In this document: positions 26,531 to 36,162 of the stretch, one piece after another
Numbering within the stretch: position 1 is the stretch's first letter
How the letters are laid out: the number at the start of each line of letters is the position of its first letter
NCBI RefSeq assembly: GCF_000812465.1
Contig: NZ_JWMA01000036.1
Coordinates: 62,001 to 126,000, forward strand
Reading direction: 5' to 3'
Length of the DNA stretch: 64,000 bases
From: Cupriavidus sp. IDO
GTDB lineage: Bacteria; Pseudomonadota; Gammaproteobacteria; Burkholderiales; Burkholderiaceae
Notes under the pieces: generated by a model
The model's input: the letters and a program-made list of their open reading frames with translations, nothing else
What the model was told of the DNA's origin: nothing
Database searches by the model: none
Made by a program: the position numbers and the translations under genes

Positions 26531-29230
26531 TCAGGCGGCCAGCGCCTTGCTGACGATCTCGCGGACATCGCGGGACAACTCGCTCGATGCCGCCACCCGC
26601 TCCAGTTCGGCGCGCATGCGGTCGCGCAGCGTCAGTTCGTACTTCTGCCAGCGGTCCATCACGCGGGCCAGGCGCGCGGCCACTTGCGGGTTGATCGCAT
26701 CCAGCGCCAGCACCTGGTCAGCCCAGAAGCGGTAGCCCGAGCCGTCTTCGGCATGGAACTGCGCGGGGTTGCCCGAGCAGAAGCTGAAGATCAGCGAACG
26801 CGCCCGGTTGGGGTTGCGCAGGTTGAAGGCCGGGTGCTCCATTAGCGCGCGGACGGTGTCGATGGTCCGCTTGCCGGCGCGCGGGCCGACTTCGCCACGC
26901 TGCATGCCTTGCAGGGAGAACCATTTGTCGACGACGAGGGCGTCGTCCTCGAAGCGCTCGTAGAAGTCCGCCAGCGCGGCTTCGCGGCCCGGTGCGAAGC
27001 TGTTCACAAGCGCGCCGAGCGCGGCGAATCGGTCCGTCATGTTGTCCGCATTCCGGTACTGCTCGTCGGCGAGTGCCTGCATGGCGGCGCTGCCGCTGTC
27101 CGCAAGGTAGCCGAGCGCAAGGTTGCGCAGCGCGCGCCGGGCTGACGCATCGGCATCCGGGCTGTACGTGCCGGGAGTGGCGTTGGCCTCGTAGGCGGCC
27201 AGCCAGTCGGCCTGCAGCGCGCGGGCCAGGCCTTCGCGCATGAACTGGCGGGCACGGTGAATGGCGGCGGGATCGGCCACGCCCATGCGTTCGGCCAGGT
27301 AGGCTTCGGCCGGCAGCACCAGCGCCTGTTCGCGGAAGGCGGGGCTGAGCGTGTCATCGGTCAGCACGGCGCGCACAGCGCTGACCAGTGCCGGATCGAG
27401 CTTCAGCTCGCGGCCGGCCTGCACGTCCGCCACCAGCTGCAGCAGCGCGCGCGTGGCAAGGCGCTGCCCGGCTTCCCAGCGGTTGAAGGCGTCGCTGTCG
27501 TGCGCGAGCAGGAAGGTGAGCTGGGCGTCGGTGTACTCCGCATCGACGATCACCGGTGCCGAGAAATTGCGCAGCAGTGAAGGCAGCGGTGCGGCGGCAC
27601 CGGCCGGCAGGTTGACGAAGCGGAAAGTCTGCTCGGCCTGCGTGAAATCCAGTACGCGGGTGGTGCCGGCCGGTGCGGCTTCACCTTCCAGCTGCAGCGG
27701 CAGGTCCTTGCCGTCCGCACCGAGCAGGCCGATGGCAAACGGAATGTGGAAGGGCTGCTTGTCCGGCGTGCCGGCGTGGGTTTCGATGCCGACCTTGGGG
27801 CAGCGTTGTGACAGCGTCAGCGTCAGGCTGCCGTCATTGGCATTCCAGGCAGTGCGCGCGGTCACCACCGGGGTGCCGGCCTGGCTGTACCACAGGCCGA
27901 ACTGCGTCAGGTCGCGGCCGTTGGCATCGGCCATGGCGGCCCGGAAGTCGTCGCAGGTGACGGCTTGCCCGTCGTGGCGCTTGAAGTACAGGTCCATGCC
28001 CTTGCGGAAGCCGTCGCGGCCCAGCAGGGTCTGGTACATGCGCACGACTTCGGCGCCTTTCTCGTACACCGTGACAGTGTAAAAGTTGTTGATTTCCTCG
28101 TAGCTGTCAGGGCGCACCGGGTGCGCCATCGGGCCGGCGTCCTCGGGGAACTGCACCTGGCGCAGCACGCGCACGTCCTCGATGCGCTTTACGGCGCGGC
28201 CGGATTCCGAGCCCATCATGTCGGCCGAGAATTCCTGGTCGCGGAAAACGGTCAGGCCTTCCTTGAGCGAGAGCTGGAACCAGTCGCGGCAGGTCACGCG
28301 GTTGCCGGTCCAGTTGTGGAAATACTCATGGCCGACCACGGCCTCGATATTGGCGAAGTCGGTGTCGGTGGCGGTCTGCGCGTTGGCCAGCACGTACTTC
28401 GTATTGAAGATGTTCAGGCCCTTGTTCTCCATCGCGCCCATATTGAAGTCGCCTACGGCGACGATCATGAAGCGGTCAAGGTCCAGTTCCAGTCCGAAGC
28501 GCTTTTCATCCCAGCGGATCGAGTGGATCAATGAATCCATGGCGTGGCGGGTCTTTTCAAGGTCGCGCGCTTCGACCCAGACCTGCAGCAGCTTTTCCTT
28601 GCCCGAGGCGGACCGGATGCGTTCCTCGATGCACTCCAGCTTGCCGGCCACCAGTGCAAACAGATAGGAAGGCTTGCGGAACGGATCTTCCCAGACTGCT
28701 TCGTGGCGGCCGTTGGGGAGTTCGCGTTCGCCGACGAGGTTGCCGTTGGACAGCAGCACCGGGTAGGCCGCGCGGTCGGCGCGCAGCGTGACCCGGTAGG
28801 TGGTCATCACGTCGGGGCGGTCAAGGAAATAGGTGATGCGGCGAAAGCCTTCGGCCTCGCACTGGGTGAAGAAGTTGCCGTTCGAGACGTAGAGCCCCGA
28901 CAGCGACGTGTTCGCAGCTGGCTGGCAGGCCACGGTGATTTCGAGGGTGCCTTGCGCGGGCAGGCCGGGCACGGTGAGCGAGCCGGCTTCCTGCGTGGCA
29001 TTCGCGACCGGCTTGCCGTCAAGGCTTACGCCGACCAGTTCGAGCTCTTCGCCGGCAAGCACCAGCGGTGCATCCTGCGCCGCCGACGGATGGCGGGCAA
29101 AGCGCAGCGTGCTGGTGACGACGCTACGTTGCGGGTCCAGGTCCAGCACCAGGTCGACGTGGTCGATGGCGAAGGCGGGCGGGGTATAGTCCTTGCGATA
29201 GACGGTAACGGGCGTATCGGTGCGCAGCAT
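26531..29230 (-). CDS. pepN: Aminopeptidase N
   Basis: An 899-residue M1-family zinc metallopeptidase that removes N-terminal residues from peptides in the cytoplasm. The exopeptidase motif GAMENKGLN and the zinc motif HEYFHNWTGNR (His301, Glu302, His305) are both intact, followed by the Tyr-containing catalytic region and the large helical C-terminal domain of the E. coli PepN subfamily. ATG 29230 is chosen because the family begins there (MLRTDTPVTVYRKDYTPP); 55 further in-frame codons upstream are Arg/Ala-rich and non-homologous. No export signal is present. Confidence 0.96.
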   Translation of the reverse strand: MLRTDTPVTVYRKDYTPPAFAIDHVDLVLDLDPQRSVVTSTLRFARHPSAAQDAPLVLAGEELELVGVSLDGKPVANATQEAGSLTVPGLPAQGTLEITVACQPAANTSLSGLYVSNGNFFTQCEAEGFRRITYFLDRPDVMTTYRVTLRADRAAYPVLLSNGNLVGERELPNGRHEAVWEDPFRKPSYLFALVAGKLECIEERIRSASGKEKLLQVWVEARDLEKTRHAMDSLIHSIRWDEKRFGLELDLDRFMIVAVGDFNMGAMENKGLNIFNTKYVLANAQTATDTDFANIEAVVGHEYFHNWTGNRVTCRDWFQLSLKEGLTVFRDQEFSADMMGSESGRAVKRIEDVRVLRQVQFPEDAGPMAHPVRPDSYEEINNFYTVTVYEKGAEVVRMYQTLLGRDGFRKGMDLYFKRHDGQAVTCDDFRAAMADANGRDLTQFGLWYSQAGTPVVTARTAWNANDGSLTLTLSQRCPKVGIETHAGTPDKQPFHIPFAIGLLGADGKDLPLQLEGEAAPAGTTRVLDFTQAEQTFRFVNLPAGAAAPLPSLLRNFSAPVIVDAEYTDAQLTFLLAHDSDAFNRWEAGQRLATRALLQLVADVQAGRELKLDPALVSAVRAVLTDDTLSPAFREQALVLPAEAYLAERMGVADPAAIHRARQFMREGLARALQADWLAAYEANATPGTYSPDADASARRALRNLALGYLADSGSAAMQALADEQYRNADNMTDRFAALGALVNSFAPGREAALADFYERFEDDALVVDKWFSLQGMQRGEVGPRAGKRTIDTVRALMEHPAFNLRNPNRARSLIFSFCSGNPAQFHAEDGSGYRFWADQVLALDAINPQVAARLARVMDRWQKYELTLRDRMRAELERVAASSELSRDVREIVSKALAA

Positions 29231-29421
29231 GGAGGAATCCTGTCTTCGGAAGACCGTAAAGAAGGGCGCGGCTCCTCGGCAGTGAAGAGTGGGCGCTGAA
29301 GTAACCATTGTAGCCAAGCGCCGCAGGCCGTTCCCGGAGCGCGCGTGGGAATTCCGTGCGGCGGGCGTGGTCTCAGAGACACGTGCGGCATGCACGAACC
29401 AACAACAAGAGAGGCTTCTCT

Positions 29422-30114
29422 ATGTGGCAGAGGATTGGCCGCGCCGGCAGCGGTGGGGGTATTGGCGGGAACTGGACCTTTGGCAGGCTGGCATGCGGAT
29501 TGGTGTTGCTTGGTGCCTTGCTGCTGTCGGGTTGCGCCAGCACGGTAGTCACTGATGTCACGGCGTTCCGCCAGCCCGGCTGGCAGAACGAGGCACCGCG
29601 CACCTACAGCTTCGAGCACAGCGCCGCGCAGGCGGCCGAGCTGGATCGTCAGACGTATGAGGAATGGCTGGCCAGCACATTGGCCGGCCTGGGCTTCGAA
29701 CAGGTACCGGCGAAGCAGGCCCGCTACCGCGTCAGCATGGAATACGATTCGGCTCCCGGCATTGTCCGCGTGGCTGAAACCGTTTACCCCGGCGATCCCT
29801 GGTATGGCCCGTGGGGCCCGTACGGTCCGTACGGCTTCTACCGGCCCTGGGGGCCGTGGGGATGGGGGCCGGGCTACTGGCCGCCGCAGACCGTGGTGCG
29901 TGATGTGCCGGTAACCTTCGCCAGCCTGCGCGTGTATTTCAAGGATGCGGCCACTGGTCAGCGGGTGTACCAGGTTACCGCTCAGAACCAGAGCGAGGGG
30001 GGTAACGTTGCCGCAATGATGCCTTACCTCATTCGCAGTGCCTTCACCGACTTCCCGGCCGAGAGCGGCAGGCCGCGGCAGGTCACCCTGACGGTCGACA
30101 AGGACGCGAAGTAG
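29422..30114 (+). CDS. DUF4136 family lipoprotein
   Basis: A 230-residue lipoprotein. The N-terminal region is basic, then a hydrophobic stretch ends in the lipobox LLSGC (Cys about 37), then a DUF4136-type domain beginning TAFRQPGW and including TYSFEH and RYRVSMEYDS. A Gly/Pro/Trp/Tyr-rich loop (WYGPWGPYGPYGFYRPWGPW) at about 125-155 interrupts the domain. ATG 29422 has AGAGAGG 8 nt upstream; the signal is long for a lipoprotein, so a start nearer the hydrophobic segment is conceivable. It is divergent from pepN. Role unknown. Confidence 0.85.
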   Translation: MWQRIGRAGSGGGIGGNWTFGRLACGLVLLGALLLSGCASTVVTDVTAFRQPGWQNEAPRTYSFEHSAAQAAELDRQTYEEWLASTLAGLGFEQVPAKQARYRVSMEYDSAPGIVRVAETVYPGDPWYGPWGPYGPYGFYRPWGPWGWGPGYWPPQTVVRDVPVTFASLRVYFKDAATGQRVYQVTAQNQSEGGNVAAMMPYLIRSAFTDFPAESGRPRQVTLTVDKDAK

Positions 30115-30399
30115 CGGGCGGCGCAGCAATGCCTTCACTCGCACGCGGCGGCATGCCATTGCATACCCGTTGGTAAAAGCTGTTTAACTAGAGGAATCGA
30201 CCGAAAAACCGGCGTTTCGGCCTTGTGAGGGGGCTCCAGGAGAGTGCACGTGGGCTAGAATAACTGCTCGATTTTCCGGCCCATGCCGCCGGAGCCCGTC
30301 AGGATGCTGCCTTTCGCTGCCGGCCGTCGCGCCCCAGTGATCCATGGCGGGATGCGCGCGGACTTCGAAAAGGAGCAGGGCCATTTTCCGGACGAGCCA

Positions 30400-32721
30400 A
30401 TGAGCAGCAAGACCAGCGGTGATGCACCGCAACATGCCCCCAATAGTCCCGAAGCGCAACTGCGTCTCGCCGCGCTGGAATATCACCGCAGCCCGACCAA
30501 GGGCAAGATCCAGGTAACCGCCACCAAGGCCCTGTCCAACCAGCGCGACCTGTCGCTGGCCTACTCGCCCGGCGTGGCCTACGCCTGCGAGGAAATCGCG
30601 AAGGATCCCTCGACCGCCGCCGAGTACACCTCGCGCGCCAACCTGGTGGCCGTGGTCACCAACGGTACCGCTGTGCTGGGCCTGGGCGATATCGGCCCGC
30701 TGGCCGGCAAGCCGGTGATGGAAGGCAAGGGCTGCCTGTTCAAGAAGTTTGCCGGCATCGACGTGTTCGATATCGAACTCGACGCGCGCGACCCGGACAA
30801 GATCGTCGAGATCGTTGCCGCGCTGGAGCCGACGCTCGGCGGCGTGAACCTCGAGGACATCAAGGCGCCCGAGTGCTTCTACATCGAGCAGAAGCTGCGC
30901 GAGCGCATGAACATTCCCGTCTTCCACGATGACCAGCACGGCACGGCCATCATTTCGGGCGCGGCGCTGCTCAATGGTCTGAAGGTAGTTGGCAAGGATA
31001 TCGGCAAGGTGAAACTGGCCGTGTCCGGCGCCGGCGCGGCGGCCATTGCGTGCCTGGACACCATGGTCGGCCTCGGCGTGAAGCGCGAGAACGTCTCGGT
31101 GGTGGATTCCAAGGGCGTGATCTACGTTGGCCGCGACGCCAACATGGAAGCCAACAAGGCCCGCTACGCGCAGGACACCTCGGCCCGCACGCTGGCCGAC
31201 ATCGTCAAGGGTGCCGACGTCTTCCTGGGCTGCTCGACCGCCGGCGTGCTGAGCGCCGAAATGGTCAAGACCATGGCCGACAAGCCCATCATCCTGGCGC
31301 TGGCCAACCCTGAGCCGGAAATCCGCCCGGAAGTCGCCAAGGCTGCGCGTCCGGACTGCATTATCGCCACGGGCCGTTCGGACTATCCGAACCAGGTCAA
31401 CAACGTGCTGTGCTTCCCGTACATCTTCCGCGGCGCGCTCGATTGCGGCGCGACCAAGATCACGGAAGCGATGAAGCTGGCATGCGTCAAGGCGATCGCC
31501 GAGCTGGCCGAAGCCGAGCTGAACGACGCCGTGGCCGCAGCCTACGGCGGCCGCGAGCTGAAGTTCGGCCCCGACTACATCATCCCGACGCCGTTCGACC
31601 AGCGCCTGATCGAAAAGATCGCGCCGGCCGTGGCCAAGGCGGCTGAAGAGTCCGGCGTGGCCACGCGTCCGATCAAGGATCTGGAAGCCTATCGCCAGCA
31701 GCTGTCGCAGTACGTCTATCACACCGGCATGATCATGAAGCCGGTGTTCTCGGCCGCCAAGGCATCGCCCAAGCGCGTAGCCTATGCCGAGGGCGAGGAA
31801 GAGCGCGTGCTGCGTGCGGTGCAGACCGTGGTGGACGAAGGCCTGGCTCGCCCGATCCTGATCGGCCGTCCGCATGTGATCCAGATGCGCATCGAAAAGG
31901 CCGGCCTGAGACTGAAGCCGGGCGTCGATTTCGAGCTGATCAATCCGGAAGACGATCCGCGCTACCGCGCCTACCACGAGGAATACCATCACCTGCGCGG
32001 CCGCGACGGCGTGACGCCGGACATGGCCAAGGTCGCGCTGCGCCGCTCCAATACGCTGATCGGCACCATGCTCATGCACATGGGCGACGCCGACGCGCTG
32101 CTGTGCGGCACGGTGGGCCGCTTCGAGGCGCACCTGGAGCACGTGCGCGATGTGATCGGCCTGGCGCCGGGGGCCTGCGTGTTCGCCGCGATGAACGCGC
32201 TGATGCTCGAGAAGCACACGCTGTTCATCACCGACACCTTCGTCAATGACGACCCGAGCGCGGAAGAGCTGGCAGCCATCACGCAGCTGGCCGCGGAGGA
32301 AATCGCGCGCTTTGGCCTGCATCCGAAGGTCGCGCTGATGTCGCACTCGATGTTTGGCTCGTCCAACCGTCCGTCGGCGCGCAAGATGCGCGAGACCGCG
32401 CAGATCCTCGCACGCGTCGCGCCGAACCTGGAAGTGGAGGGCGAGATGCAGGGCGACGCCGCCCTGGACGAAGACGTGCGCCGTCACTTCCTGCCGTCGA
32501 CCAAGCTGGCGGGCAGCGCCAACCTGCTGGTCATGCCGACCCTGGATGCCGCCAACATCGCGTTCAACCTGCTCAAGATCACGGGTGGGCAGGGCGTGAC
32601 GGTGGGCCCGATCCTGCTGGGCGCGGCGCGGCCGGTGCATATCCTGAACCCGCAGGCGACGACGCGCCGGATCGTCAATATGACGGCCGTAGCGGTGGCG
32701 GAGTCCAATGCGCACCGGTAA
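30400..32721 (+). CDS. maeB: NADP-dependent malic enzyme with phosphotransacetylase-like domain
   Basis: A 773-residue MaeB-type protein. Residues about 20-440 form the malic enzyme ([35 protein letters not shown] with the metal ligands; [13 protein letters not shown] as the NADP Rossmann motif), which decarboxylates malate to pyruvate. Residues about 445-765 are a phosphate acetyltransferase-like domain that in E. coli MaeB is regulatory and binds acetyl-CoA. ATG 30400 fits the family length; in-frame starts upstream (30283, 30352) would add a non-conserved leader. A perfect bidirectional terminator follows. Confidence 0.94.
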   Translation: MSSKTSGDAPQHAPNSPEAQLRLAALEYHRSPTKGKIQVTATKALSNQRDLSLAYSPGVAYACEEIAKDPSTAAEYTSRANLVAVVTNGTAVLGLGDIGPLAGKPVMEGKGCLFKKFAGIDVFDIELDARDPDKIVEIVAALEPTLGGVNLEDIKAPECFYIEQKLRERMNIPVFHDDQHGTAIISGAALLNGLKVVGKDIGKVKLAVSGAGAAAIACLDTMVGLGVKRENVSVVDSKGVIYVGRDANMEANKARYAQDTSARTLADIVKGADVFLGCSTAGVLSAEMVKTMADKPIILALANPEPEIRPEVAKAARPDCIIATGRSDYPNQVNNVLCFPYIFRGALDCGATKITEAMKLACVKAIAELAEAELNDAVAAAYGGRELKFGPDYIIPTPFDQRLIEKIAPAVAKAAEESGVATRPIKDLEAYRQQLSQYVYHTGMIMKPVFSAAKASPKRVAYAEGEEERVLRAVQTVVDEGLARPILIGRPHVIQMRIEKAGLRLKPGVDFELINPEDDPRYRAYHEEYHHLRGRDGVTPDMAKVALRRSNTLIGTMLMHMGDADALLCGTVGRFEAHLEHVRDVIGLAPGACVFAAMNALMLEKHTLFITDTFVNDDPSAEELAAITQLAAEEIARFGLHPKVALMSHSMFGSSNRPSARKMRETAQILARVAPNLEVEGEMQGDAALDEDVRRHFLPSTKLAGSANLLVMPTLDAANIAFNLLKITGGQGVTVGPILLGAARPVHILNPQATTRRIVNMTAVAVAESNAHR

Positions 32722-32762
32722 GTGACCGCATGACCGCGCCGCTCCGCGGCGGCGCGGACAAC

Positions 32763-32791
32763 AAAAAGCCGGGTCGACGACCCGGCTTTTT
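32763..32791 (+). terminator. Bidirectional terminator after maeB
   Basis: Perfect 13-bp stem (AAAAAGCCGGGTC and its complement) with a 3-nt loop; T-tract to the right and A-tract to the left, so it serves maeB and the converging small gene. Confidence 0.93.
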
Positions 32792-32830
32792 GTTTGTTGC
32801 AACGCGGCGATCGCAGCGCCGCAGCAGGCG

Positions 32831-33076
32831 CTACTGCAGCACGTTGTACTGCTCGCGCATCACCACGATGATCGATTTGGCGGCGGCCAGCTGGCCACCA
32901 AGATTTTCGACTTCCTCGTGCGGAAAGTCGACTTCGGCGCTCCAGTTGCAACCGGTATGGTCAGGCTGGTGCATTCGGACGGCGTGCAGCTCGCATTCGC
33001 CGCACTCCGGGTTGTTGTCCAGGCATTGGTTCAGGATGGCCATCAGTTCAGACCGGGTTTTCGCATATCGCCGCAT
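32831..33076 (-). CDS. Hypothetical protein, 81 residues, with CxxC
   Basis: Not recognised. The 81-residue product (MRRYAKTRSELMAILNQCLD start) has cysteines at about 18, 25, 28 and 43, including a CGEC pair, so it could bind a metal or form disulfides; no signal peptide is present. An AGGTGA lies a few nt upstream of the ATG. It converges on maeB across a shared terminator. Confidence 0.65.
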   Translation of the reverse strand: MRRYAKTRSELMAILNQCLDNNPECGECELHAVRMHQPDHTGCNWSAEVDFPHEEVENLGGQLAAAKSIIVVMREQYNVLQ

Positions 33077-33261
33077 GAGTCACCTGTCTCGCTATGGTTT
33101 TCGAAGTCCGGATGATCAATCTAGGCATCGTGCCGGGGCGGTGCCAATTGAATACCGCTATGAAAGGGCGACTTCCAATCTGGTGACGCGCTGGCACTTC
33201 ATATCGCAATGCAGCATCCCAGCGACGCGTTTATGCCGAATGTGATTCCGGGGCGGCAATG

Positions 33262-33285
33262 AAAAAGCCCGCCTTGCGGCGGGCT
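33262..33285 (-). terminator. Terminator after the porin gene
   Basis: 8-bp stem AGCCCGCC / GGCGGGCT with a TTGC loop; leftward followed by TTTTTC. Confidence 0.88.
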
Positions 33286-33312
33286 CAGGACCACGGTCAG
33301 ACCGTTCTTCGA

Positions 33313-34380
33313 TCAGAACTTGTGGCGCACGCCCACGCCGAAGGTGTCGCCGTGCTCGATCCCGGTGATCTTGTCGTAGTAGTACGCGGCGTACACGTCC
33401 GTGCGCTTGGACAAGTTGTAATCGTAGGCAACGGCAAACGTGTTGCGCTTGAAGTCACTCACCGAGTTCTCGGTCTTGTCATAGGCGTAGGACGCCAGCA
33501 GGCTGCCAGCACCGATAGGCACCGAGGCGCCGAACTGGCCGTTGGTGTGCTTGATGTCGCCGCTGGCGGCCGTGGTGGCCTTGGTCTTGATGTACTGACC
33601 CTGGGCGAACAGCTTGACCACGTTGAAGTCATACGAGATGCCGGCCTGCACTGCATCCTGGCGGCTGAAGCCAGCGGTTGCCAGGTCATCGGCAACCACA
33701 TCGAAGCGCACCTGCTGGTAGGCCACGGTGGCGGCGAACGGCCCGTTGAAGTACATCAGGTTGCCGCCCCACTTGTTCTTGCCGGCCGCGCCGGGCTTCT
33801 CACCCGTCGAGTAGATCAGGTTTGCGGTCAGGCCACCGAAGTTCGGGGTGGAGTACAGCACCGAGTTGTTCCAGCCCGAGTCGCCGATGATGCCCGGATC
33901 CACAACACCGTTGCTGGCAGCGCCGAAGTACGTGTGGAAGATCGTCGGCGAAAATACGTACGAGTCAATCAGCGGATTGAACAGAATCGTCGACACGAAG
34001 TACGGCGTCGTGTTGCGGCCCAGCTTGAGCGCGCCGAACTTGTCGTTCTGCAGACCCACATACGCGTTGCGACTGAACATCGAGTCGCCGTTGAAGCGGC
34101 CCGTGCTGCCGCTGTCCGTACGGAAGAAGCCGTTCAGGTCGAAGACGGCCTTGGTGCCGCCGCCGAGGTCCTCGGTACCCTTGATGCCCCAGTAGGATGT
34201 CTGCATACCGCCCGAGTTGGCAACCCACGCGCGATCACCCGAGCCCGGGTTCTTTACGCCGCCGACGAACATGTCAGCCTGGCCGTACAGCGTGACGCTG
34301 GACTGCGCCATGGCTGCGCCGGAAAGAAGGGTAGCCGCTACCGCTGCCAGCTTCATTGCCGGCTTGTACTGCTTCTGCAT
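33313..34380 (-). CDS. OmpC-type outer-membrane porin
   Basis: A 355-residue Gram-negative porin. Signal peptide of about 25 residues ends LLSGAAMA, then the mature protein begins QSSVTLYGQADMFVGG as in betaproteobacterial general porins; alternating beta strands follow, with GIKGTEDLGGGTKAVF, ALKLGRNTTPY and the terminal VGVRHKF ending in Phe, the BamA recognition signal. GGAGG lies 7-8 nt upstream of the start. It forms a trimeric diffusion channel; the substrate is unknown. It ends the region just before the purine genes but is transcribed separately. Confidence 0.93.
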   Translation of the reverse strand: MQKQYKPAMKLAAVAATLLSGAAMAQSSVTLYGQADMFVGGVKNPGSGDRAWVANSGGMQTSYWGIKGTEDLGGGTKAVFDLNGFFRTDSGSTGRFNGDSMFSRNAYVGLQNDKFGALKLGRNTTPYFVSTILFNPLIDSYVFSPTIFHTYFGAASNGVVDPGIIGDSGWNNSVLYSTPNFGGLTANLIYSTGEKPGAAGKNKWGGNLMYFNGPFAATVAYQQVRFDVVADDLATAGFSRQDAVQAGISYDFNVVKLFAQGQYIKTKATTAASGDIKHTNGQFGASVPIGAGSLLASYAYDKTENSVSDFKRNTFAVAYDYNLSKRTDVYAAYYYDKITGIEHGDTFGVGVRHKF

Positions 34381-34550
34381 TGTTAGACCTCCGTGGTTGA
34401 TCCTGCTTTAGAACGTTGTGTACTGGGTCCCTGGCGGGTTCTTCTTGTCTTTTCGCTTCTGTTCGTGCTGCCTGGCTTGGGCTCGGGTGACATGGGTGCC
34501 GGCGGCATCGGGTACAGCGTTTTTGTTATACAGGTGGTGCCTTTTTTGGC

Positions 34551-35069
34551 TCAGGCGGATACTAAGTCGTCGAGACGGAACTGCGCAATGCGGTGGATCT
34601 GGTTGATGCAAGTTTGCAACTCCACCTCGGGCGAGTTTTCGACGCGGCGGGCGAACTCGGCAATGATCCCGTGGCGATCGTAGCCACGCACGGCAAGGAT
34701 GAACGGAAAGCCGAATTTCTCGTTGTAGCGGGCGTTTAGCGACTGCAGCCGGTCGAACTCTTCCGGGGTGCACAGGTTCAGGCCCGCGCCACTCTGTTCG
34801 CGGGTCGATTCTGCTGTCAGCTCGCCGCGCACGGCGGCCTTGCCGGCCAGCTCCGGGTGGGCGCGCACGAGCTTGAGCTGGGCAGCCTCACCGGCCTGGT
34901 CTACGGCGTTGCGCAGGGCTTCGGCCAGTGCCGCGGCATTGGCGAAGGGGCGCTGCGCAGCGGCGGTTTCGGCAAACCAGGGCGAGTGTTCGTAGATGCC
35001 GCCCAGGACCTGCACGAACCCGGCGACAGGCATGGTGTTGAGTTGGGCGATGGTGTAGGTCTGGCTCAT
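34551..35069 (-). CDS. uraD: OHCU decarboxylase
   Basis: 2-oxo-4-hydroxy-4-carboxy-5-ureidoimidazoline decarboxylase, the last step from urate to S-allantoin. The 172-residue product has the all-helical family pattern: IYEHSPWFAETAA, VRAHPELAGKAAV with the conserved His, and SGAGLNLCTPEEFDRLQSLN followed by YNEKFGFPFILAVRG. Length is typical. It overlaps the puuE stop codon by 4 nt (ATGA), so it is translationally coupled to puuE. Confidence 0.95.
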   Translation of the reverse strand: MSQTYTIAQLNTMPVAGFVQVLGGIYEHSPWFAETAAAQRPFANAAALAEALRNAVDQAGEAAQLKLVRAHPELAGKAAVRGELTAESTREQSGAGLNLCTPEEFDRLQSLNARYNEKFGFPFILAVRGYDRHGIIAEFARRVENSPEVELQTCINQIHRIAQFRLDDLVSA

Positions 35070-36016
35070 GCTTGGTTCCGGGGCGTGTAGGGGTGGGTGT
35101 CGATCCAGTGGCGGGCGATATCGACGCGCCGGCAGATCCAGACCTTGTCGTGGCCCTGCACATAGTCGAGAAAGCGCTGCAGCGCGCGGAAGCGGCCCGG
35201 GCGGCCGAGCAGCCGGCAGTGCATGCCGATCGACAGCATCTTGGGACGGTCCTGTCCGCTGGGATCCCCTTCTTCGTACAGCACGTCGAACGCGTCCTTC
35301 AGGTACTGGAAGAACTGCTCGCCGGTGTTGAAGCCCTGTGGCGTGGCAAAGCGCATGTCGTTCGAGTCCAGCGTGTACGGCACCACCAGGTGCGGCTTCT
35401 TCTCGCCGCCGGTGACCTCCACTTCGGTCCAGAAGGGCAGGTCGTCGCCGTAGTAGTCGGAGTCGTACAGGAAGCCGCCGTGCTCCACCACCAGGCGGCG
35501 CGTGTTGGGGCTGTCGCGGCCGGTGTACCAGCCCAGCGGCATCGAACCCGTCAGGTCCTTGATGATCTGCATGCCGATGCGCATGTGCTCGCGCTCGGTC
35601 GCCTCGTCAATGCCCTGGTAGTGGATCCAGCGCCAGCCGTGGCAGGCGATTTCATGACCGAGTTCGACGAACGCGCGCGTGAGTTCCGGATGGCGCTGCA
35701 GCGCCATCGACACGCCAAAAATGGTCAGCGGCAGGCTGCGCTTCTCGAACTCGCGCAGGATGCGCCAGACGCCGGCGCGCGAGCCGTATTCGTAGACGCC
35801 CTCCATGCTCATGTGCCGGTCGGGGTAGGCCGCGGCACCGATGATTTCGGACAGGAACTGTTCGGAGCCGGCATCGCCGTGCAGCACGTTGTTCTCGCCG
35901 CCTTCTTCGTAGTTGAGTACGAACTGCAGCGCAACGCGCGCGCCGCCGGGCCAGCGGGCGTGCGGCGGCTGGCTGCCGTAACCGATGAGATCGCGTGGAT
36001 AGGTCTGGTTTGTCAT
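35066..36016 (-). CDS. puuE: Allantoinase PuuE (polysaccharide deacetylase fold)
   Basis: A 316-residue metal-independent allantoinase of the PuuE type, opening allantoin to allantoate. Family segments: YPRDLIGYGSQPPHARWPGG near the start, MSMEGVYEYGSRAGVWRIL, HEIACHGWRWIHYQG and GWYTGRDSPNTRRLVVEHGG. It belongs to the NodB/carbohydrate esterase 4 fold. It is the first gene of a two-gene unit with uraD, transcribed leftward and placed after the purine permease gene (146-nt gap). Confidence 0.95.
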   Translation of the reverse strand: MTNQTYPRDLIGYGSQPPHARWPGGARVALQFVLNYEEGGENNVLHGDAGSEQFLSEIIGAAAYPDRHMSMEGVYEYGSRAGVWRILREFEKRSLPLTIFGVSMALQRHPELTRAFVELGHEIACHGWRWIHYQGIDEATEREHMRIGMQIIKDLTGSMPLGWYTGRDSPNTRRLVVEHGGFLYDSDYYGDDLPFWTEVEVTGGEKKPHLVVPYTLDSNDMRFATPQGFNTGEQFFQYLKDAFDVLYEEGDPSGQDRPKMLSIGMHCRLLGRPGRFRALQRFLDYVQGHDKVWICRRVDIARHWIDTHPYTPRNQA

Positions 36017-36162
36017 GAGTCTTTTCTGCTTCAGGGAACTGGCCGGCCACCCATTCGGATGTCCGGCCCGGAGCCATGCCGCGACGCCCGGAAGCGTCGC
36101 AATCTACGCAATGAACGTGCCAGTTGCGCCGCTTCGCGTCTGCGTGGCTCCAGATACTTGGC

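Noticed and set aside
30184-32802. 872-residue ORF on the minus strand
   Set aside because: It is an antisense shadow of maeB, whose malic enzyme and phosphotransacetylase motifs are intact on the plus strand. The minus translation is His/Arg/Gln-rich with no family resemblance.
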